Source: Phyto melanocephala (taxonomy: Eukaryota; Arthropoda; Insecta; Diptera; Rhinophoridae). Taken from it: a DNA stretch of 64,000 bases. Positions 12,808 to 24,105 of the stretch are shown in pieces. The translations under genes and the position numbers were made by a program. Where the stretch lies: positions 158,066,845 through 158,130,844 of the forward strand of contig OW799233.1 in assembly GCA_941918925.1 (NCBI GenBank), written 5' to 3'. Positions within the stretch are counted from its first letter, which is position 1, and every line of letters begins with the position of its first letter. The notes under the pieces were generated by a model. It saw only the letters and a program-made list of their open reading frames with translations. It was not told the DNA's origin and ran no database searches.

Positions 12808-12857
12808 TCCCTTGACAAATTAAATGAAATACATTTAAATTGTTGATGACTTCTCTT

Positions 12858-12883
12858 TGTTGTTGTTGTTGTTGTTGTTGTTT
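12858..12883. repeat. (TTG)n microsatellite
   Basis: About eight uninterrupted TTG units. Confidence 0.9.
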
Positions 12884-13871
12884 GTGATAAAAAAAAAATA
12901 AAATTTTAAAAAGTGACTGTATGAATGAGCATGTGAGTGAATAAATAATTGTTGGTTTGAATGAATGTTTATTTCAATGGTTGGCAGTTTTTTTCTATGT
13001 TACTTACATACATACTTATGTTCATATTTATTTCGGTATGTATGTATGAACAGATAATGTATATAGTTTTTAGTTCTTGATATTTTCATTACTTTCGATG
13101 TTTTTTTTTCTTAACAACATTAATGCCACAGAGCAGGTTTAATAATATGGCGAGTTCGTACCAGCCCCCCTATACCTCAGTTAAGTAAAAAGTTGTGGGA
13201 GAAAGTTTTTTTATGACTATTTCACCCCTTTCGTATGTGAATTCTAAAAACACTAATTATGTTTTATTTGCTTCTTTTTCACAATTTCTATTTTGTGCTT
13301 ATGCTTGTTTCAACACGGAAATTACAAAATCTTTTTTTTTGTTTGTTTTTGTTGCTTTTAATTTTCTCAATGTCATTTATTATACAATTTGTTCAGGCAG
13401 CACTAGCAGTGGTTTTTTAGTTTTATTTTCTCTTTTCATTTTCAAACACACATGGGGGAGAAATTAAAAATAGAAAAGTTTTTATACGGCCATTAGCAGG
13501 GAATTTAATGGTGGGGCAACATTGTTTTTTTTTTTTTGTAACTTGGCATAATTAGAGAAATTTTCCTAACCTGAAGAATTTAGTATGTGTTATGTGGAAC
13601 ATTTTTATTCGACACACTAAGATTGAAAGTCAAAATGTGTCAGAATTGTTTTGCTTTTATGTTTAATAGTCAATTTTTAATTCAGTTGCGGAAGCAGAGA
13701 TTCTAAAAGTTCTATCTACATATACCGTGGCATTAAGTGGTAATCTTGATTATACGATTTTGTCTGGCCATGTTTTTTGCTAGTTAAAGGTTAAATAGTT
13801 CATATAATTCATATAATAATAGAGTACATTATCGTCTTTGAGATACTGAGTGAAACAAATGTCACGAAAGT

Positions 13872-13985
13872 CTAGCCAACTATTGAAATAAGGCTGCAAT
13901 GATATTCATGTTCTAATTCTTGCACCAATTGCACCTTATATGGGGGCAACAGTAAATCTATGTCTAAAATATGTCGTACTAATGT
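13872..13985 (-). pseudogene. Mariner transposase fragment (linker region)
   Basis: On the minus strand it encodes LLPPYKVQLVQELEHEYH, matching the mariner linker pattern LhPYKvQLvQEL that lies between the DNA-binding domain and the first catalytic Asp. It runs opposite to the DD41D relic at 14288-15207, which lacks this segment. The fragment is cut by the inverted repeat at 13990. Confidence 0.65.
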
Positions 13986-13989
13986 ACAA

Positions 13990-14156
13990 GGCGGGAATCG
14001 AACCCGCAACCCCCAAACTAGCAGAACAGCACACTGCTGACTAGTCCATCGGGGCACCCCACCTTGTCGTACTTATGTACAAGGTGGGGTGCCCCGATGG
14101 ACTAGTCAGCAGTGTGCTGTTCTGCTAGTTTGGGGGTTGCGGGTTCGATTCCCGCC
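13990..14156. repeat. Perfect 78-bp inverted repeat of a tRNA-like sequence
   Basis: Arms 13990-14067 and 14079-14156 are exact reverse complements with an 11-bp spacer. Each arm holds ACAAGGTGGGG, GTGCCCCGATGG and the tRNA-like region through GGGTTCGATTCCCGCC. Near-identical direct repeats TGTCGTACTNATGTACAAGG flank the left arm (13972-13991 and 14065-14084). The exactness implies a recent event. Confidence 0.9.
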
Positions 14157-14281
14157 GGAGACTCCGGACTTGTCTGCTTCCTTTCTATTCTATTCTTACT
14201 TTTCTATTCAGGCATCACAAAGGGATCAATATAATGGACCCAAGTGAGCTGCACAGCAGCTGCCTGTTCTACCTACCTACC
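14089..14281 (+). mobile_element. tRNA-derived SINE, 193 bp
   Basis: The head has an A-box-like TGGACTAGTCAG and a perfect B box GGTTCGATTCC within a 5-bp T-arm stem (GCGGG/CCCGC). The body continues through GAGACTCCGG and ends in a CTACCTACCTACC tail. A 15-bp target duplication TATGTACAAGGTGGG lies at 14074-14088 and 14282-14296, the hallmark of target-primed insertion. It landed in the terminal repeat of the mariner that begins at 14288. A second relative is at 30472-30661. No full cloverleaf can be drawn, so it is not a functional tRNA gene. Confidence 0.8.
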
Positions 14282-14287
14282 TATGTA

Positions 14288-15207
14288 CAAGGTGGGCCAA
14301 AAAAAAGTCACCCTTTTGGAAGATGCTCTTATTTTTGCAATTGGCGGCCAATGTGAAATCTGTTTTGACATTTGTAAACTAGACAGATGTAAAATACAAG
14401 TAAACAACCCATAGGGCGATACACTTCCCAAGAAGGTGGAATAATTGTGTCTATTTTTTTTTGCGTTACAATTCGTCGATTTTTCGTCCAAAATATCAAT
14501 GAGCGATAAGGCTTATATCCACCTCTGCGGGTACGTGAACAAGCAAGACTATTGTTTCTGGGGCACAAAAATCCACGAGTAATTCACGAGAAGCCATTAG
14601 ACCCGCTCAAAGTGATGGTGCATGGTACGCTGTTCACGATGGAGGAGTAACCAGGAAATTTTTTCAAGGACGTCGCTGGTCAAAATACAACAGTGGACGG
14701 TGCGCGCTATAGCGCCATATAAGCTGAGTTTTTTCTGCCGCACTTGAACGAATTAGGACTGGACGGTATGTGGTTCCAACAGGACGGAGCAATGGTACAC
14801 ACTGCGCGCGCCACAACCTATATTCTAAAGGCGGGGTTTCCGGATCGCCTTATCTTTCGTTTTGGCGATTTACATTGGGCCGCAAGATTGCCCAATTTAA
14901 CCGTTCCAGACTTTATTTGTGGGGTTTTTTGAAGTCCTATGTTTTGAAGTCCCTCAAGGATAACATTCGATACGAGTGCGAGTATCTGTCGCCGGAAGCT
15001 CTCGCCGAAGTGACGAAAAATGCCATAAAACGAGCCCATTTAGCAATCAATTGTGACGGCGCCTATTTGGCCGACATCATCTTCTCAACTTGACCAAGAA
15101 AATTCTAAAGGTTCAAATAAACATAATCAAAAAACAGAATCGAAGTTGTTCATTTAGAAAAAAATTTGATCCAGCCAACATCGAATGACTTCTCTTGGCT
15201 CACCTTG
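14288..15207 (+). pseudogene. Mariner DD41D transposon relic (rosa-like)
   Basis: The ends are inverted (CAAGGTGGGCC and CAAGGTGAGCC) with TA at 14286-14287 and 15208-15209. In broken frames the product contains the first Asp block (MSDKAYIHLCGYVNKQ), then VDGARYSAI, then FQQDGAMVHTA and LTVPDF. Forty-one residues separate the second and third Asp, as in the rosa/DD41D mariners. The C-terminus ends in AYLADIIFST. The N-terminus seems to jump from a short MGRYTSQE-like start straight to the core, so the DNA-binding domain and linker are missing. Stops and frameshifts make it inactive. Confidence 0.75.
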
Positions 15208-15884
15208 TACCAGATATTTATAGCTGAGCAGAACATCTTCTGGTAGATGTTACTGATGTTTCGTTAGGATTTTTCTCTAAACGTTTAATATTTTCCTCCC
15301 TGTGTTCTAAGCGCGGTCTAGCGATTCACGGAAAATTTCTTGCGGTGCCACGTTGGTAGTGGCGATGAAGAAAGCAACGAATCATTGCCTTAGAAGGCAA
15401 AATTCTGTAGATAAAATGTCGATGATATCCTATTTATGTTAAGATAATTGCTCCCTTATTTTAATATTATAATTCTCTTATTCTCGTTCCACTATTTCTT
15501 CTCCAGGTGTTTGTTATATAATCTGATAAAATAATATATATTAATGAAATAGATGTGCAAAAATTTATCAAATTCTTAAATCCCATTGTGATTTTTCACG
15601 CAACCTGAAGTACAATGTTATTTAAAATATGTTCTAGCTAAGCCAGCGCTGAGAGATCCATTCCCTATTGTATTCATTTCTATATAGAATTTAAGAGATA
15701 TTCGGTTGTGAAGTTCTTTAGTAGCCTTCAGTAATTTTGGTAAAAATATTGGATCTTATAATAAGGACTTCCAAACTTTTACAATTAATAACTAAGATAT
15801 TGGAAAAAAACAAACTATTCTGTTTCCTTTGCTAAATAACCACAGGCATATAAAGCTTTTAGGAACATGTAGAAATCATTAGAA
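15208..15884. other. Spacer, nothing recognised
   Basis: No coding pattern, terminal repeats or known short-element blocks seen. Confidence 0.45.
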
Positions 15885-16190
15885 AATCATCTTTAACGTT
15901 GAGGCCCACTTCTTGATGAATAGGCATGTTAGAAAATACAATTGTCGTTTTTGTCGTGAAACTAATTTATGCAAGATCAAATAGCGCCTAGAGAATCCTT
16001 AAAAGGGTCACAGTTTGGTGAGGAATTTGAGCTGACGACGAATTTGGTTTATATTTCTTTGACCAAGCCATTACCGTGAACGGCGAGCACTATGGGTCAA
16101 TGATTAAAAAATTTTTTTGGTTTTTAATTGTATGATGTAGACTGTGTTTCTCGCCATACACCTCATATCACTTTAAACGTTGTGTGCTTG
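15885..16190 (+). pseudogene. Highly decayed mariner core fragment
   Basis: Reading across frames gives NVEAHFLMNRHVRKYNCRF (compare FSDEAHFxLNGxVNKQNCRxW in DD41D mariners), then RVTVW, then FFDQAITVNGEHYGSMI (compare QAxTVNGxRYxxMI). The second and third catalytic blocks are absent. No terminal repeats were found. It is one of several mariner relics of this group in the window. Confidence 0.55.
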
Positions 16191-16380
16191 TCACAAAAGA
16201 TCATGTAATTTAACCCTATTAGACTAATTCTTGATCATGTTTTCTTAAGTCGCGAGTCTTGGCGAATTAACCAGGAATCATTGTGGTCTGCAAAGCCTAT
16301 AAAACCCATAGCATTAATCAAAACCATAGCATTAATTTAACTCAGCCAGATTTAAAGGTCAAACTAACGGAAAAATAAAT

Positions 16381-16665
16381 GTGTTTGTAGGTGTGTCACC
16401 ATGCAAACCCGATGCGAACATTTGCACGATGTTATATACCACATGTAATGCCATCGATAGCTCTTTCAAAAAGAAGAGTAAAAAGTTTATTTTTAACTGT
16501 GCAGACAATTCCCCCGGTGGCATATTTTCTTGGCTATTGACAGATCTTGGTGTACAGGCTAGAGAGGTGGGACCAGGACCTTCGCTTTGGAAATATTACC
16601 TAGAACAGCTTAAACTCTGGTCACAGAATATTCTGCAGACTGACCAAAAAACCAGCTGGTACTAG
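16381..16665 (+). CDS. Unrecognised 94-codon reading frame
   Basis: I do not recognise this product. It is less AT-biased than its surroundings and contains the word CADNSPGGIFSWLLTDLG followed by VGPGPSLWKYYLEQL, which reads like folded-protein sequence rather than low-complexity chance. It starts with ATG but has no visible promoter. Downstream, broken frames continue to about 17270 with a phrase RQLIYIDASTD that faintly recalls the Asp block of retroelement RNase H. It may be a decayed retrotransposon pol or a host-gene fragment; neither can be shown. Confidence 0.25.
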   Translation: MFVGVSPCKPDANICTMLYTTCNAIDSSFKKKSKKFIFNCADNSPGGIFSWLLTDLGVQAREVGPGPSLWKYYLEQLKLWSQNILQTDQKTSWY

Positions 16666-17945
16666 AGGATTCAGTAGATCCCTCAAAAATATGTTCTAAC
16701 CAGGTTATTTGTCTCTTCGGAGAACTTTTGGTTATTGCAAAGTGGTAGAATAGATTCGGACGTGCTTTAATGGTTTATGTTTGACTTTGATGCTCGTACT
16801 GGAAATCCACCTAGGCCTGGGAGTACCAAAGTATACACATTCCGGGAGAAATTTTACCAGACAGTACCCCAACCGACCAATTGAATTTTCACATACTTTT
16901 TCGATTGCTGCAGCTTAAGTTTCTTGAATCGAAATTTCTCTAGATGGCTGGAGAAATATTTGTATTTAATGTTTTCCCATAGAAAAAAGTTCAACGGGAT
17001 CCAAATTACAGCTCCGAGGCAACTTATTTATATCGATGCTTCGACTGATATTTTAAGTTTTCGACAAAACGATGAAAAAGTTAAATTTTTGGGTTGACTG
17101 ATACCAAAACTCATTTATTAACAATTACTTGAGCGTAATATGATAACGCTCCTTAATCATTTAAAAAAATTGCCTCAATGTAGCCACCGTATAAAAGTCC
17201 TCACGATACAGTCGCTCGCTGTAGCTATATTGGCTTAAGTATACACACGTGGGTGCCTCCAGCACCTACATATTTTTTCAGATCATCATTCTGTATTAAA
17301 TAGCTCTGTATAATCGATGTCAAATGTTCGGAAATTCTTAGAGTCTGCAATATCAATAAGTTTTCATCCAATTTGCAGAGTTAAATGGGTTTTTTACTAT
17401 CTAAGGTTACGTCGAAGGCTAAGGTTATAGATCGCTTAAATAATTCCTATTGATTATCTTGTTGTGTCCACTAAAAGTGGAGCCTGAATCTAAATTCTGA
17501 ATCCAAACATCCAAACAGGTATTTGTTTGATATTTCTACGATCACTTGTATTCTCTAAGAAATAGTTCATTGTTACATTTATACCTCGTATAAACGTTAG
17601 TTTTTGTTCAAGTAAAACGTGGTTCATTGTATTGCAAATAATAAGTAACAGTTAAGGTTAAACTTCTACAGTAATTTATTTTTACTTATTGTTATACACC
17701 TTTATCAACACACTCAATTTAATATACACGCAACGAACTCTGTTGTTATACTACTCGTACTAGCTGTACTGTTTGACTATTTATAGGGATCTGTCGTCTG
17801 ATAATCTTTAATTTTCCTCAAAGTTCCCACACATGCGACTATATTCTGGTTTATTTCCGATTTTCTCAGGCCCAATTATGAATTATGGATTTTATCTAAA
17901 AATATGATTTTTCTATAAAAAATTTTATATTCGAAAAAGAGAACT
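16666..17945. other. Degenerate stretch, possibly retroelement-derived
   Basis: Scattered protein-like phrases on the plus strand to about 17270, with many stops, and nothing beyond. No long terminal repeats seen. Confidence 0.3.
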
Positions 17946-17949
17946 TCAG

Positions 17950-18300
17950 CCCATTTGGCTGAACTAAAGACGCTTTAAATTATCGTCAGGTTTAAGTTTT
18001 TTGACAATTTGAATTTCGTAAGTCTTTAAACCGATCCCTCTAAGCAAAAAATTTTTTTTTGATAAATGCAATAAATATTTAGTTCCTGAAAACAATAACA
18101 AATTGTTGTTAGTTCAACCAATGGTTCAACCATTGGTTGAACTGAAGATGCTTCAAGTGATCATTAGGCTTAAATTGTTGGACATATTAAATTTTTTAAG
18201 CCTTCATACCAGCGCCTGTAGGCAAAATTTTTTAAGATAAATGTGACAAATGTTTAGCTCCTGAAAACAGTAACAATTTTGTTGTTGCTGGTTGTTCGTT
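17950..18300. repeat. Diverged tandem duplication, about 178 bp
   Basis: The block beginning GGCTGAACTAAAGACGCTT (17957) recurs as GGTTGAACTGAAGATGCTT (18135), followed in both by a TTAAG or TAAACC segment, CTAAGCAAAAA/GTAGGCAAAA, GATAAATG and CCTGAAAACA. The two units are clearly related but have many differences. Confidence 0.7.
18112..18142. repeat. 13-bp palindrome at the tandem junction
   Basis: GTTCAACCAATGG, a TTCAA loop, then CCATTGGTTGAAC. It lies at the boundary of the two tandem units. Confidence 0.8.
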
Positions 18301-21034
18301 CATGCAATATTTTCGGCAAACTGTATTGGGTGCGTAGATACACAGGTTGTTTTGTCCTTTAATAATCGCCTTTAATGAACTTGCCTCGCCAACTGGCTTT
18401 CAACTATTTGCGCTAATCGATATTATTTTCTTGAACCGAAAAGACAAATACTAAATAAGGCATTAAGTTTAAGGCTTTATTCTACACGTCTTGTACTCTA
18501 AATGAGTGGAGGAATAGTTATAAGTTTATATTTATTTATTTTGCTAATTATAGCCTGCCTTGAATTATTGATGAGTTTCCCTCTATATCTTTGGTTAAAG
18601 CATTTCATCCTCCACATATTAAACAATACACCAGTAGAATAGCAAGTTTTCATGCATTTTCTTTCAAATTTAAACTTGTCTATTCGTATCAGCAATTTCT
18701 AATTAAGCATTTTAAATCTTTCTGCAAAAAAACGATTATTATTTTAATCGTTCAATTTCTTCTAATCATTCAATTATGTCGGAAATGTGCGTGAAATGTG
18801 ACCTCCATTATTATTTTTGAAATTATGAAATACAGGCCATCCCAATTGAATGTTAGAATCCGTTATTTAACATGAAATGGAACGTGCATACATACACACA
18901 TAACTATGTGTGGGTTTTAGAAATTTGTAAATGTGTATGTGTATTGCTGTTTTTGTATGTCCATACATTGGGCCAACTAGAATGAGAATGACATTAGGAT
19001 TTGAATTTTTTTTTTTTGGATGTCATGCTTTAAGGTGATAACGATTATATTATGTGTGTGGACATTAGCAACCACACGCACACCTACACCCACACACGAA
19101 TACATACAAACCACATGTTTGTTGGTAATGTAAATAACTCTGCGTGTAAGCATGTTTAAGTTTGGATTTGTGTGTCCATTATTTTTTTGTATTTCCAACC
19201 AACACTCAAACAATTTGCGCTATTCCACTCAATATTAAATGAAATGATAAGCACATTCCAAACGGAGGAAACCAGCAAACGAGTTTTGGACTTTGTCATT
19301 AGAATCATTAAATTAATTTTTGCCATTAATTGTACTGGCGCATAATTGCATGAAAATTCTTTGCGTTTAAACATTTATGCAAAATAATTGTACAACAAAA
19401 TATTGCCACCATTATCACCGACGTTATCATTGGTTTTACGGTTTCAGTATTAGAGACGACTTTTAATTTAAATTATAAATGACAAGGGAAAGAAAAAAAC
19501 GAAAAAAGTTTGACACAGTTATTAAAAGTCTTGCACTTAAATTATATAAAATTATTTAATGGAAGATGTGATAATTTCAACATCATTTTATTTTTTACTA
19601 AGTGACTCATATTGAAATATTAATAAAATAGAAAGACACCTAAAACTTAAATCGAAAGTTGTAAATTTAAACGGACAAAATGCTTTATTTAACACCTGTG
19701 GCTTTTGGTATTTAACAACTCGTTAATATTTAAAATTGATTGAAGGACACCAATTGAAAATGAATGTTATTAAATATTTATGACGTTAATAACGATGTTT
19801 GAAATTAAAATTTTGTAGAAGAAAATTTAAATTTAATGGCATTTAAAAGCGATTAATAGCCGTTGTGTTGTTTGAAATATTAATACGAAAATATTTTTGT
19901 TAGAGATAAAACAGTGAATAAGAATTTATCAATTATTCGATCTATTGGTGGTGTGTACAGTGTACCTACAATAAAAATTACCCACCACGTAAAAAAATTT
20001 AAATTATTTTCAGTTGGTGTTATTAGATTTTCAATGTAAGGAGCTAATTATTTTTTAAATTTCGTAACTATAACGGCACTGGTGTTAGTTCAATTCATTT
20101 TATTAACTAAGTTTAGCCTATTTATAATCTTAGTAGGTAATTTTTAATTTAATAATATTTTACACTAGTTCTAACTTCAATTAGTCTTCAATAATGTTCT
20201 CCATTTCACTTAGTATTTAATTAGTTTTAACGAACTACTCGTGTACGTCTGTTCGGCTTCAAAGTTCATAATACTCTCTTGTTCGTCTTCTTTTGTCTTT
20301 TCCTACAGTCCCTTTACCGTCAGTCCATTGTATTTTACATACATAATTGTAATTGGACATGGGTCCACTCTGTACAGTCATTTTGGGATCATCCCACATA
20401 TATAAAACTGTTTTTCAATGCGACGGATCTAATCATTTGCCATCGTTCAAATAGTGTTAGATATTTGGTTATTATTTTTAAATTTGGATAAAGTGGAAAA
20501 CTTCTATGCCACTATCAGTTAAAAAAATTTAATTTTTTTGTTAAATAAAAAATAAAGTGACGAGAGAGAAATGGCACTAAAAGCTTCATTGTGTGTCGCC
20601 TCTACAACAAGTCTAATTAGTCGTTTGCAACGTTGAGCTTTGTTTTCGATACAGTAGTAATATCTGCAATGTTTGTCTCTAATTGGTGAATGCAAAACTG
20701 AGGTAGAATTCCTCTGATAATTATTTCTAGAGGTCGAACGAAGATTAATTCCTTTTAAATAGAATTTGCTTCAGTAGCTTGTTAATGCATATTTTTGCAC
20801 TAAGTTATCGTATATATGGTTTCAGTATTTGTTTTGGTATGTTTCCTTATTATTTGCGACTTAACCACTAAATATTACCCCCTATATATTATTAGTTAAA
20901 TGCAATATTCTATTAATAGAAAGAATCTTAGTAAGAACACACTTTTTTTAAAACATTAATTCTAAGTAGTTCTCAACAACTGTAGATTTCACGATGAACT
21001 ACTTAGCAAATTTTGACAAAAGACTTCCACCTTC
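18301..21034. other. AT-rich stretch without recognised features
   Basis: Only short low-complexity frames and small CA/TG-rich runs (18890-19130) are seen. Confidence 0.5.
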
Positions 21035-21715
21035 ATGCGCACAAATTTCAGCTTACCCAGGAAGTCAAACCAGCAGATTTTTCCAAGCGCCAGCAATTCC
21101 TTCAAATGTTTCAAATTAAAGTCAATGCTAATTAAAAAAAAAAAAGTCATCTTCACCAACGAAACGCATTTCTATCTGAATGGCTGTGAATACGCAATAC
21201 AAATACAATCCTTTAGAAAGAAATTCTGCCACAATAAGCATCGGTCTAGTGAAGATTTAATCAGGTAGAAATTGCAATGAATGTAGACGGTATTTGTAAT
21301 ATGAACACGATAACAGACTAACTGTTGCCTTACTGATAGACGTAGGTCTGGATGACATATGGTTTTAACAAGACACGGTCTTAATCACGCCGCATAAAAG
21401 CATCTATTTGTATTAGCAACGATTTCAAGAACAAATTAGCCTACGAAATTCTGATGTTAACTGGCCAAGATCATGCAATTTAGTGCTATTAGATATTTTT
21501 CCTTTGGATTTTTTGAATTCTAGGCTTTATGCTAATAAATCAAAAATTTTACTTAAGCTCAAATCCGACAACGTCATCATCATCATCGTTATTGAGGACA
21601 TATAATCTTGTCTCTGCAAAAAAATCATTGAAAATTTTATGAAAATATTAATGGCCTGCCATTAGAGCCTTGGGATCATTTGACGGATATTTTATTCCAT
21701 ACTTAATCACATGTC
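21035..21715 (+). pseudogene. Decayed mariner transposase
   Basis: The order of blocks is intact but the frame is broken. IFTNETHFYLNGCEY corresponds to the first catalytic block with Asp changed to Asn, followed by LDDIWF-stop-QDTVLITPH (second block) and NSDVNWPRSCN with LLDIFPLDFL (third block). The end reads HLTDILFHT then a stop. This is the standard mariner C-terminus. No terminal repeats could be assigned. Confidence 0.65.
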
Positions 21716-22134
21716 TTCTTTACAATCGAATAAAAAAATCACAATTATGTCAACATTTTTTTTTTGCAACCCCATCAATATGAGTATGAAATGAAGTAGC
21801 ACGGTGATAAACACGTGGAAAAATAACCTCATTCAAGACAACTATCGTATATAAAGTGCTAGAAGACTAAAAAAAGGTTACCATAGAACTGCCTAAGAGT
21901 GACTAAAACTCCATCATAATCTGCACTGAAATATAATTGAAAGTTATATTATAAAAAGCTGGAGGCTTTTTGTGCTTAAACATCAAATGTCTCAAAACTA
22001 CTAGGCGAAATGATGAAGAATGTGTAGTCTGCTGCAACACTTCTACAACTGGAACCAGTTAAAAAGATTAAACAAGACACTGTGCGGGGGGGTAGGTTTT
22101 CATACCTTTTTTATAATAAGTATACGGATTTGAA

Positions 22135-22640
22135 AAAAATTTGGATAAACATTTTTTTTGCTTAAGAAATTTATCTCTAAAATCGTATCATTCTACGTCA
22201 TCACGTTTAGATGCAATCGTGTTTAATTCGATATCAGAAAGACATTTTTTATGGCCTACGTTTGTACTATAAGTTATAACTTTCTTTCCCAAGCGACTGA
22301 TGTAACCATTTCTAATGTCAATTGTTTCTGATGTAATGGAAATATTCTGGCAAAACTTTATCCCCCTAGCTTTTACTTTTAGAGCTTTATCGTGCCTTTA
22401 ATAGAAGAACATATAGACGGATTGACAGCTGGATGGACAGCTGGATGGACAGACCGACGGACATAGCTACATCATCTAGAATACAACCATGATGCAGAAA
22501 ATATATGCTTTTTGAGCCTAAAATAAATAGTTCGATATATTTCAAACTGAATGACAAAATGCGAATAATAAAAATAAAAAAAAAACTGCGATTATTCGAA
22601 ATTGTGTACCCGTTGCCATGCCTTATGCGTCTCTCACCCA
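22135..22640 (-). mobile_element. Diverged subtype-B outer region
   Basis: Motifs in order (plus strand) are ATTCTGGCAAAACTTTATCC CCCTAGC, ATCGTGCCTTTAATAGAA, GACCGACGGACATAGCTA, and AACTGAATGACAAAATG. The same order occurs at 59570-59760 in the full copy. Both the terminal sequence and the tandem array are gone. A GGATGGACAGCT duplication is present near 22430. Confidence 0.5.
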
Positions 22641-23637
22641 CAATCACGAAATTTATGCAATGTCACGAACATCAACTTAGCACACAGAAACACCTTAATA
22701 TAAATATATACATTTTATTTAGCTTGCAACAAAGTGCCTTAATGCCACCTCTAAGTAGATATTCCAATTTAAAATATCTCTTCTTCCCTGGTCAGTATTA
22801 AAAAAACATGGTTTTTATTTAGAGTTTTTTTTTTTTTGCTGAATTGTTCCTATTCATTTTTTGTTTTCTTTTTTTTAAGGGTGAGTCCGAATTAACTACA
22901 ATACATCTCACGCACCAGGACATTAAACATTTCAAGCAAACACTTGATAATTCATTCAACTGAAAACTCATTTATTCGTTTCGTAAATAAAAAACACTTT
23001 TATTTCAACTAATCAGTCACTTAAAGAAGAGTTGTTGTTAAATGGGGTATTTAGTCAATTTATTTACACACATCATCTGCAGCAGCAGCAACATATTTCC
23101 ATTTAAATGCTTTCACTCTTACACTAAAATCCAAAACTTAACCCTCATGATGACTGTTTTCAGACCACTACTGATTGTCAATTGGTGATTGTGTTGAAAT
23201 TGTTCAATGCTTTCTGTTTTGGTATTCTTCTTTCATTACCGCTCTGATTTTATTTGGACGTTCTGCTAAGGATATGTTTAAATTTTTGTTTTCAAATTCA
23301 GCCAACTACATTTGTAGTTTTAGTTATTTGTCGTATTTCGATATTTAGTTTCAAATTTCAGTTGTATCATTTGTCTTCTCCTCAGGGAGGAGACATAATG
23401 AGTTCTTATTTGCTTGTTCTAACTTTAGCTGAAATTAAACGTTTATATAAACAGCACTTTTATGGCTGCTGAAACTAAATAAAATAAACAAGCAATTTAG
23501 TTTGTATCAATACAGAATCGATATTGTTTGTACAGCAGGGAAAATCTTTTATTTTTCAAACAGTGTTGAGATATTTTTATATAATTAATGATAAATAGTT
23601 ATAATTAATTCATGTATATTAAGTAGGGTGATCGACT
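22641..23637. other. Spacer, nothing recognised
   Basis: An acceptor-like run TTGTCTTCTCCTCAG occurs near 23380, but no matching donor or coding frame supports an exon. Confidence 0.45.
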
Positions 23638-23790
23638 CGGTTTTACAACCGTTAATAAAACCGGTTTTTTACTCTTTTAGCTGGCGGTTTTTTCCAAATG
23701 TTAATTTTTCAAATGTCGAATACACCGGTTTTTTTTTACCAACAAAAACCGGTTTTTTTTTACCAACAAAAACCGGTTTTTTTAGTTTTT
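23638..23790. repeat. CCGGTTTTTT repeat cluster
   Basis: Two exact tandem units of about 29 bp (ACCGGTTTTTTTTTACCAAC plus AAAA) lie at 23721-23780. They are embedded in looser AACCGGTTTT words, preceded by GGGTGATCGACTCGG. A related block on the other strand is at 28165-28260 and ends GTCGAATAATCGATTACCC. It may be a short element with GGGTRATCGAY ends, but boundaries were not resolved. Confidence 0.5.
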
Positions 23791-24105
23791 TAATTTTTAT
23801 GTTGATATATCTTTGTAACCATAGTCTATTTTTCACTCAAGAAATTTACAAAAATTAGAAAATTTATCAAATACTTTTCCATATAATATCGTACGTTCGT
23901 ACGTTTTTTTTATGTTGTTTCTTAAACGAACGACAAAAAGATTGACGTAAAATCAAAATAAAATTATTTACAGAACAAGTGAAGTAAAAATCAATTTAAT
24001 TCAAAAGGGTAAAATAAATATATTATGTTAGTGTTTTCTTGACGGAACCGTATATAAGAAATATAATTAAGCTTAGATATTATTTTTGCAAATGAACAGC
24101 AGGTA

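Larger units (their letters stand above)
11671..13871. other. AT-rich stretch with microsatellites only
   Basis: Only simple repeats are supported here. The 90-codon frame at 13195-13467 is rich in F, L and S and looks like chance in T-rich DNA. Confidence 0.5.

Noticed and set aside
13195..13467. 90-codon plus-strand frame
   Set aside because: T-rich DNA giving F/L/S residues; no motif or splice context.
14089..14160. Functional tRNA gene
   Set aside because: The B box and T-arm are good, but no acceptor stem or complete cloverleaf can be drawn, and a tail plus target duplication mark it as a SINE.
23340..23472. Exon after TTGTCTTCTCCTCAG
   Set aside because: No donor follows and the frame is short with no motif.
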